NCBI RefSeq assembly: GCF_900187125.1
Contig: NZ_LT906468.1
Span: 1,860,001-1,924,000, forward strand
Reading direction: 5' to 3'
Length of the DNA stretch: 64,000 nucleotides
Origin: Sphingobacterium mizutaii
GTDB lineage: Bacteria > Bacteroidota > Bacteroidia > Sphingobacteriales > Sphingobacteriaceae
Shown piece after piece: positions 58,307 to 64,000 of this stretch. The position numbers and the translations under genes are program-made. Every line of letters starts with the position of its first letter. Within the stretch, counting starts at the first letter, position 1. Under the pieces are notes generated by a model. The model did no database searches, had not been told where the DNA came from, and worked only from the letters and a program-made list of their open reading frames with translations.

Positions 58307-60064
58307 ATGAACTCAAAAATTAAATATAGTATATTAGGATTGGCTGCGCTGGCATTTACTTCATGTAGCAAGGATTTCTTGGACCGTGAGCCATTTGATA
58401 AATTAGTTCCAAACACTTATTTCACAACAGAGGCTGATTTACAGCTTTATGCAAATTCCTTCTATCAACAATTTATCCCATCTGGTTTATCCATTGTACA
58501 GGCGGATGAAATGGGTGAATATACCTCCAAGAATAATTCTCCGAAATTTATCTCGGGAAATTTCTCAGCTGTTGATCAAGGGGCATGGAGTTGGACGAAA
58601 CTTCGGAATATCAATTATTTCTTAAGTAAATACGATAACCCATCCATTCCAGAAGAAGCAAGGAAGCATTATTCAGGGGTTGCCCGGTTGTTCAGAGCCA
58701 TGTTTTATTTTGATATGGTCAAAGACTATGGGGATGTGCCTTGGTATTCAAAGCCATTGGCAACAGAAGATAAAGAGTTATTATATAAGGGTCGCGATCC
58801 CAGACATGCGGTAATGGATTCTGTTCTTGCGGATTTGAATTATGCGGTAGCCAATATTCGTGATAAGAAAGACAATACCTCTTCCATGATGACAAAATGG
58901 GTAGCCTTGGGGATGAAATCCAGAATTTGTCTATTCGAAGGGACCTATCGCAAATATCATCCAGAGATCAAGTTGACCAATACGGCAGAAAAATGGTTGA
59001 CAGAGTCCTTGAATGCTTCCAAGGAGCTTGTGGATTCAAAGCAATATACCTTATACAGTACCGGCAATCCAAGCAAGGATTACCGAACCCTATTTACGAG
59101 TGAGAATCCCGTTTCAGGAGAGGTCATGTGGTCCAATGTTTATAACAATGCTTTAAAGAGATGGCATGAAATTACCTGGAAATTTAATTCAGCGACATTT
59201 GGTGCGAGATGGGGATTGAACAAACAATTTGTCAACACCTATTTGAATGTGGATGGAAGCCGTTTTACAGATCAAGTAGGATATGACGAGCTATTATTCG
59301 TAGATGAGATGAAGAATCGCGATCCACGATTATCACAGACGGTTCGCGGATTGGGTTATAAACGTTCAGATGGATCTGCAGCACCGGCGAATTTTGGGTA
59401 TACCTTTACGGGTTACCATATTATGAAATTCAGTTTGGATGACAAGCGATTAGATGGTGTAACGGAGGGGTACAATTCCATTACGATGATGCGATATGCG
59501 GAGATCTTACTGAATTATGCGGAAGCATCAGCAGAATTGGGTAAATTATCGGGTGATGCTGCCCTGTGGAATGAGACCATTGGAGCGTTGCGGGTGCGTG
59601 CGGGAATCAGTTCAAAACCACCTGCTGATGTTGATCGTTATTTGCAACAGGTTTATTTTCCGGAAATTTCTGATAAATACTTGTTGGAGGTCCGTAGAGA
59701 AAGAGGGATTGAATTGGTTTATGAGGGTTTACGTTATGATGACCTGATGCGTTGGAAAAAAGGAACCTTATTAGAAATGCCATGGAAAGGTATTTATGTG
59801 CCGGGAATGGATCAAGAAATGGATCTAGATGGCAATGGAACGCCTGATGTATCCTTTGTGACCAAAACACCATCAAGTCCAAAACAAGGAGTGTCCTATT
59901 TTGTTGTTGATGGAAAAGCGGCGAAATTGACTGAAGGAACCAAAGGGCATATTATCTGGCGAGCAGACGAGAATCGGAGGTTTGATGATAAAAAATATTT
60001 GAAGCCAATATCAAATGCGGATTTAGTTGTAAATCCGGATCTTGGCCAAAATCCCGGATGGTAA
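58307..60064 (+). CDS. SusD/RagB-family outer-membrane lipoprotein
   Basis: 585 aa, complete. Lipoprotein signal ends ALAFTSC with Cys20 lipidated, then SKDFLDREPFDKL. TPR-like SusD core about 50-330 (WSWTKLRNINYFLSKYDN, RLFRAMFYFDMVKDYGDVPW); C-terminal RagB/SusD motif YAEILLNYAEASAELGKL at about 390-408 and LLEVRRERGIELVYEGLRYD at about 460-480. It captures ligands for the SusC encoded 10 bp upstream. The related SusD at 1-745 shares the WYxKP/VPWY and NINFFL-type motifs, so the two loci probably take up related compounds. Last gene of the operon, with a strong terminator. Confidence 0.95.
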   Translation: MNSKIKYSILGLAALAFTSCSKDFLDREPFDKLVPNTYFTTEADLQLYANSFYQQFIPSGLSIVQADEMGEYTSKNNSPKFISGNFSAVDQGAWSWTKLRNINYFLSKYDNPSIPEEARKHYSGVARLFRAMFYFDMVKDYGDVPWYSKPLATEDKELLYKGRDPRHAVMDSVLADLNYAVANIRDKKDNTSSMMTKWVALGMKSRICLFEGTYRKYHPEIKLTNTAEKWLTESLNASKELVDSKQYTLYSTGNPSKDYRTLFTSENPVSGEVMWSNVYNNALKRWHEITWKFNSATFGARWGLNKQFVNTYLNVDGSRFTDQVGYDELLFVDEMKNRDPRLSQTVRGLGYKRSDGSAAPANFGYTFTGYHIMKFSLDDKRLDGVTEGYNSITMMRYAEILLNYAEASAELGKLSGDAALWNETIGALRVRAGISSKPPADVDRYLQQVYFPEISDKYLLEVRRERGIELVYEGLRYDDLMRWKKGTLLEMPWKGIYVPGMDQEMDLDGNGTPDVSFVTKTPSSPKQGVSYFVVDGKAAKLTEGTKGHIIWRADENRRFDDKKYLKPISNADLVVNPDLGQNPGW

Positions 60065-60084
60065 TCCACCTAACTGTACAATTG

Positions 60085-60125
60085 AAATTAAATCGTCCTT
60101 AGATTTTCTAAGGACGATTTAATTT
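60085..60125. terminator. Strong bidirectional terminator after susD
   Basis: Perfect 19-bp stem with arms 60085-60103 and 60107-60125 (core ATCGTCCTTAGA/TCTAAGGACGAT) and a 3-nt TTT loop. The outer AAATT/AATTT pairs provide the U-tract on either strand. Confidence 0.8.
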
Positions 60126-60630
60126 AATAAGGCCATGGTAATCCATAGAAGTGCATTTTTGATATCGTTAATATACATTAGGATAAAGTGAGTTTTAACT
60201 TTCACGCATTACAACTTGAAATCTTTGTCAAACATAATAGCTTTTATGTGATTTAATGGTAGCATTGGTAATAATTGGGATGAAACTTGCTTTGGACAAA
60301 GCCCTAAAAAAACTATTATGAGATAAGGGAAAGGATCAGTGTTTCCCTAATTGTCCAAGTTTTGTTAAAGGATTTCAATCTACTATTTTCCTTGTAATAT
60401 TTGATGAATAAATTTTATAAATTCATTCTACAGTAATTTCTCAAAAAAAAGCCTTTATGATGAGTTGTTGATGAATCTCATACAAATATGCATTAACTTT
60501 CTACTAAAGGGATTCCATGGCACTATGGGAAAGTTTCCTTAACAAAATCAAAAATTCAAGAATCATGTGGTGAAGATAAATTAATTAAGTCCTTAAACCC
60601 TTCCAATCAGGTGTTTTTTCGGAAAAAAAA

Positions 60631-60739
60631 GCCCCAATCGAATGCTGAAATACAATTGAGGCTCTAAACGATAATCATCATGCTAAAAGATGATGATCCA
60701 ATATACAAAAAAATCCCCAAAACCTTGACGATCTGGGGA
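60631..60739. repeat. Two hairpins with left A-runs
   Basis: 60631-60663 (GCCCCAAT with ATTGAGGC, one mismatch; eight A before it) and 60714-60739 (TCCCC/GGGGA). Between them lies ATCATCATG-loop-GATGATGAT. They look like distant members of the CCCAATGG hairpin family. The rest of 60126-61048 has no gene. Confidence 0.45.
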
Positions 60740-61048
60740 GCCTAATTAAACAAAAACATAATTTTCATATGTTTATATCTCTCTGTCAGTAACAAATGTC
60801 TTTAATAATGGTTTTAAAAAAGACCAGGAATTATAATTATATAGATTATGAATTAAAAAATCAAATATACCTTAAGACCTTTATCCGTCAATTATTTGGT
60901 TTTCCATTAATTTTAATAAAAGGGCTCCTTAGAACAGATTAAAAATTTCCTAGAATTCCAATTGGGAGGACTGCAGCTTGATAAGGTTTTTTGAAATTAG
61001 ACAGAACCTATTCATCCTACCATTTGTCCAGTAAAAAAAGCAAATTTT

Positions 61049-61204
61049 ATGGAAAAGCTCTTGAAATTGGACATTGAAAAATTCGTGCTGACACACGCTG
61101 AATGGATAAGAGATCATAAGTCATTGGAATTGGCCATTAAATATGTTGAAGAAGTCCTAAAGGATAACGATAGCCAATTAAAGAATGTAATAAAGAAACT
61201 ATAG
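61049..61204 (+). CDS. Small ORF, 51 aa
   Basis: MEKLLKLDIEKFVLTHAEWI then DHKSLELAIKYVEEVLKDND and a basic end. Charged, helical, soluble, with an ATG after CAAATTTT. No family recognised. The even amphipathic pattern makes it more than a random frame, but no relative or operon supports it. Confidence 0.4.
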   Translation: MEKLLKLDIEKFVLTHAEWIRDHKSLELAIKYVEEVLKDNDSQLKNVIKKL

Positions 61205-61722
61205 ATAACTTCCGTGACGTTCAAAAATATAATCTTATAACTCAATTTTGGGTTCAGCCAAGTTTTTTTCTGTTATTTATTAATTCCTGGGGAAAATAGA
61301 AAACAGAGGTGTATCTAAATTGCCCAGTTAACAGCTAATGTTGGAGTTGGGAACAGTTGGTATCAAATGTTTATTTTTCTAAGGCTTTAAACTAATGAAT
61401 GTTGCTATTGCCATTATCAAACGCGAAATTGAAAAAATGAATGAAAGGATTAAAATGGAAACAAAAATACAAGCGGGCAAAAGGCCAGAAATTGATAGTG
61501 AATAGGAGAACTTCGAAAGCGTTTCCCAAATTTAATAAACTGAACCAAGTCATAAAATATCTTAAAAATTTTAGAGTACGTGAACAACCATCACGCCAAT
61601 TTCATCCTAAGATTAAGGTATTCGATTAGGGCTCGGATTTCTATTTGGAATGAAGATAAAAAAATATAGAACTATTATAAATAAGGGTTGTTCTTATTTA
61701 AAACAATCTAAAAATTTTCATT
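61205..61722. other. Intergenic with overlapping minor frames
   Basis: Two overlapping frames lie here: 61394-61504 (36 aa, NVAIAIIKREIEKMNERIKM) and 61441-61629 (62 aa, very basic). At most one is real and neither has support beyond openness. They lie directly upstream of the DUF892 gene. Confidence 0.25.
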
Positions 61723-62262
61723 ATGGCAACAACAAAATCAGCAAGTACAGAAACTAAAATTAAAGCAAAAAGTAATGCTGCTAAAGATTTAAAGGATCTA
61801 TTTGAAGACGGTCTAAAAGATATTTACTGGGCCGAAAAGGAATTGGTAAAGGCGTTACCTAAAATGGAGAAAAATGCAACCTCGCAAAAACTAAAAACTG
61901 CCATTTCTTCACATTTGGAAGAAACCAAGGAACATGTTAGTAGGCTTGAAGAAGTATTTAAGTCAATCGGGGTTAAAGCTAAAGCAGAGAAATGTGATGC
62001 GATGGCAGGATTGTTAGAAGAGGGAAAAGGCATAATGGAAGAAACTGAGCCTGGTGCTGTCCGTGATGCAGGAATAATTGCCGCTTCGCAGAAGGTTGAG
62101 CATTACGAAATCGCTACTTACGGAACATTGGCAGCTTTCGCAAAGGTCCTTCAGCATAAGGATGCGTTAAAACTGCTTTTGGCAACCCTAAAGGAGGAAA
62201 AATCCTGTGATGAAAAATTAACCTCTATTGCCGATACCAACTTAAATTCCAAAGCCGAATAA
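61723..62262 (+). CDS. DUF892 / YciE-YciF-family ferritin-like stress protein
   Basis: 179 aa. After a Lys/Ser-rich N-terminus (about 1-20) comes the four-helix ferritin-like DUF892 domain: LKDLFEDGLKDIYWAEKELV with Asp and Glu metal ligands, AISSHLEETKEHVSRLEEVF, KCDAMAGLLEEGKGIMEE, and VEHYEIATYGTLAAFAKVL. ExxH-type motifs (EETKEH, EHYE) fit a di-iron site. The family is induced by osmotic and stationary-phase stress; the role is not settled. It ends close to a clean terminator. The basic N-terminal tail could bind DNA; that is inference. Confidence 0.92.
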   Translation: MATTKSASTETKIKAKSNAAKDLKDLFEDGLKDIYWAEKELVKALPKMEKNATSQKLKTAISSHLEETKEHVSRLEEVFKSIGVKAKAEKCDAMAGLLEEGKGIMEETEPGAVRDAGIIAASQKVEHYEIATYGTLAAFAKVLQHKDALKLLLATLKEEKSCDEKLTSIADTNLNSKAE

Positions 62263-62289
62263 AGAATATAGTATTAGAGTGCTTAACAA

Positions 62290-62319
62290 AATGCCAATCA
62301 AGAAAGATTGGCATTTTTT
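62290..62319 (+). terminator. Intrinsic terminator of DUF892 gene
   Basis: AATGCCAATC/GATTGGCATT perfect 10-bp stem with a 6-nt loop, then TTTT; it lies 27 bp after the stop codon. Confidence 0.85.
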
Positions 62320-62670
62320 ATTTATCATCCCTGCTTAAAAAATTAGATTCACTAAGAAGTGATTGCTTTTTCCTATTCTTTATATAAACTTTAGTTAATT
62401 TCAATAACTGATAAACCTTCTTTCAAATTATCTAATGGTAAAAACATCTCCAGAACCTAAAATTCTCCAAATATGAATTATCACAGGAATATTTGGCTAA
62501 AACCATCATTAACCCTACATCCTTTAAGATTCTTTAAAATTGCATTTCAAATTTTTCCATAGATATTATGGAGAATGATAAGGACAACTGTGACTAAAAC
62601 AAAGACTTCTTGCTAGAAAAGCAAATTGGAGCAATTACTATAGAATTAAATCTAAGGATTTAAATAAAAA

Positions 62671-62786
62671 CCCAATGGATTCACCCTATCCATTGGGAAT
62701 TATTGAATAAACTCTCTATGATTGACTAGTAAAGTTAATGAAAAGATTCTTCACAAAAAAACCCAATAGCTACTATCCATTAGGCC
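62671..62786. repeat. CCCAATGG-family hairpins (one perfect, one decayed)
   Basis: 62671-62697 has a perfect 10-bp stem CCCAATGGAT/ATCCATTGGG with loop TCACCCT and five A on the left. 62762-62786 is a degenerate copy (ACCCAATAG with CCATTAGGC, several mismatches). A third trace (ACCCAATAATC) is near 62896. The rest of 62320-63400 holds no gene. Confidence 0.65.
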
Positions 62787-63405
62787 CGTTAGTTAGAGTT
62801 CAAACGCTTTAGGGTCAAATATAGGAACGAGTGAGAAAAGATTGAAATTTCCCAAATGTTTTTTGCATTGATCCGGAAATTCCAGAAATAACATAACCCA
62901 ATAATCTACTCTACGGGCAATGGAGTAAGTTGGCGAGAAAATGAACTATCGGATTTGTTTCTCTAACCTATGCTATATATGGTTATGATCGAAAAGATTC
63001 AAACCGTGGGCTTTTTTTGGTAATCTTTCCTTCTTACCCAGTTTCGATTTGGTTTTTAATATTCTTTCTCTGATCGAGAAATTCAACCCTAAGAATTGTG
63101 AAGATATCCGAAGGCGGTTCATTCCCTTGTTCGGGTAAAGATTAAAAGGGGAGGTCCATGCTGATGGTACCATATCAGTGAGGAGTTGGGAGTGTTGATA
63201 AAATCCCAATAAACTGATATTTATATAAATAATTTAATTCTGAGCAGAACTGGTCAATATGAACAGATATCTATATTGCAAACGGAATCTTTAGTTCCCT
63301 GAATTTTGTTCAGTGGGTTATCCTCGTGGATGGAGAAGATGAAGTCATTTGAAAACCCTGGATGTAAGAAATGTTCGATTGATTGAATTAAGACGTATCT
63401 ACATT

Positions 63406-63554
63406 GTGAGGTCAATTGGCAAAAAAAACGCCTCGAGTGGCTGGAAGAGCTTGTTTTTTTATATATTTAGGAACTCCAAAATACTATAGTGGCAACCTCA
63501 CGGCCAATAAATTTGTTAAGCGTATCCGGAGTAAGTCTACTCCGGATTTTTTTT
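63406..63554 (+). ncRNA. Candidate small RNA ending in a strong terminator
   Basis: GTGAGGT at 63406-63412 can pair with ACCTCAC at 63495-63501, enclosing an A8...T7 pairing region and a GGC/GCC stem. The segment ends in a perfect 10-bp terminator stem ATCCGGAGTA/TACTCCGGAT (63524-63547) followed by eight T. No credible protein gene lies upstream to need that terminator. A TACATTGT box at 63400-63407 is a weak promoter candidate. It is not tmRNA, RNase P RNA or SRP RNA by their core motifs. Low-confidence proposal. Confidence 0.3.
63524..63554 (+). terminator. Strong intrinsic terminator
   Basis: 10-bp stem ATCCGGAGTA/TACTCCGGAT, tetraloop AGTC, then eight T. It ends 44 bp before the small HTH gene, separating it from anything upstream. 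Confidence 0.85.
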
Positions 63555-63597
63555 ATCATATCTATAATAGCAGCACTTGTTCTATCTTTATGGAATA

Positions 63598-63786
63598 ATG
63601 GAAATCCAATATAAAATAATAGAATTCCTTATGCAAAGTATGAATCAGGGGGAAATCTCAACTGAACTCAAAGGTCAGGGCATCAGACCGAATAGCTTGA
63701 GTTTCATTGAAAAGTCCATCAATTCCATGAAGGCGAAGCATAATGCCAGAAGGATGTTCCAATTGGGGGTGATCTTATCCAGGTAA
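63598..63786 (+). CDS. Small LuxR-like helix-turn-helix protein, 62 aa
   Basis: ATG at 63598. The sequence IEFLMQSMNQGEISTELKGQ then GIRPNSLSFIEKSINSMKAK and NARRMFQLGVILSR has the four-helix layout of a LuxR C-terminal (GerE) HTH, with the NSLSFIEK segment as the recognition helix. Such very short stand-alone forms occur in Sphingobacteriaceae. Possible DNA-binding protein; target unknown. The last 214 bases of the window hold no further gene that I can support. Confidence 0.55.
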   Translation: MEIQYKIIEFLMQSMNQGEISTELKGQGIRPNSLSFIEKSINSMKAKHNARRMFQLGVILSR

Positions 63787-64000
63787 GAACGGTCAAGGAA
63801 AAAGCTTGTCCAAACTAGAAAGGTATCCAGCGGAAGTTATGAGGAAGTTTAAGCAATTCAGTTGGGATTGAATTTTAAACGCTTATTTTGAAGCCTCAAC
63901 TAATTAGGGCAGTAAGTATCATTTTTAACTCCTCCAATTAACTTAAATTGGGTATAAATAACTATGTAATCCCAGTATTTTGCCAAAAAAATTGCTTATT

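Noticed and set aside
61441..61629. 62-codon very basic frame
   Set aside because: Overlaps another small frame (61394-61504) and its basic composition is what A-rich DNA gives by chance; left as a note only.

Overview
The window is AT-rich DNA from a Bacteroidota chromosome, most likely a Sphingobacteriaceae relative such as Sphingobacterium or Pedobacter. I infer this from SusC/SusD pairs, an ECF sigma/FecR/SusC signalling unit, a Xus-type siderophore operon with DUF4374 and PepSY proteins, TAnnTTTG promoters, and weak or absent Shine-Dalgarno sequences. Coding density is unusually low: several gaps of 1 to 3 kb hold hairpins and gene debris rather than genes. I recognised no rRNA, tRNA, CRISPR array, insertion sequence or prophage.

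Layout. 1-6278 (minus strand): ECF sigma factor, FecR anti-sigma, STN-domain SusC transporter, and a SusD lipoprotein that runs off the left edge; this is a trans-envelope regulated glycan or nutrient uptake locus. 7035-13603 (plus strand): a small defence island with a HipB-HipS-HipT toxin-antitoxin operon preceded by three evenly spaced operator-like palindromes, a wrecked hsdM gene, an unrecognised 183-aa protein, more decayed DNA, and a 978-aa reverse transcriptase fused to a C-terminal nitrilase domain (DRT1-like, UG1/UG5 type anti-phage RT). 14498-21613: scattered single genes (small membrane protein, secreted amidohydrolase, AraC-type HTH, DinB, stand-alone receiver, degenerate PAS histidine kinase). 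22788-29984: a sigma-ABfr-like promoter, a leader of about 395 nt that looks structured and attenuator-bearing, and a six-gene xenosiderophore uptake operon (DUF4198, TonB receptor, DUF4374 lipoprotein, two small membrane proteins, PepSY membrane protein). 30587-53440: gene-poor accessory DNA with two copies of a 74-aa gene each followed by a related broken ORF, an orphan ECF sigma factor, AraC regulators, a kinase-like PAS protein without an ATPase domain overlapping a receiver gene, an AsmA-like protein, a GH140/DUF4038 hydrolase, an amine-oxidase-like flavoprotein, and small membrane proteins. 53810-60125: a second nutrient-uptake operon encoding a periplasmic PHP-domain phosphoesterase, SusC and SusD, closed by a 19-bp terminator stem. 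60.6-64.0 kb: small ORFs, a DUF892 (YciE/YciF) stress protein, a possible ncRNA with a strong terminator, and a small LuxR-like HTH protein.

The most unusual signals are: (1) a family of about 20 hairpins with a common CCCAATGG-type stem whose arms co-vary, clustered in the gene-free regions; (2) the leader before the Xus-like operon; (3) the RT-nitrilase beside a 183-aa protein of unknown family; (4) the three-operator HipBST promoter; (5) the duplicated 74-aa gene with decayed partner ORFs. All family assignments are from reading motifs; no database search was run.
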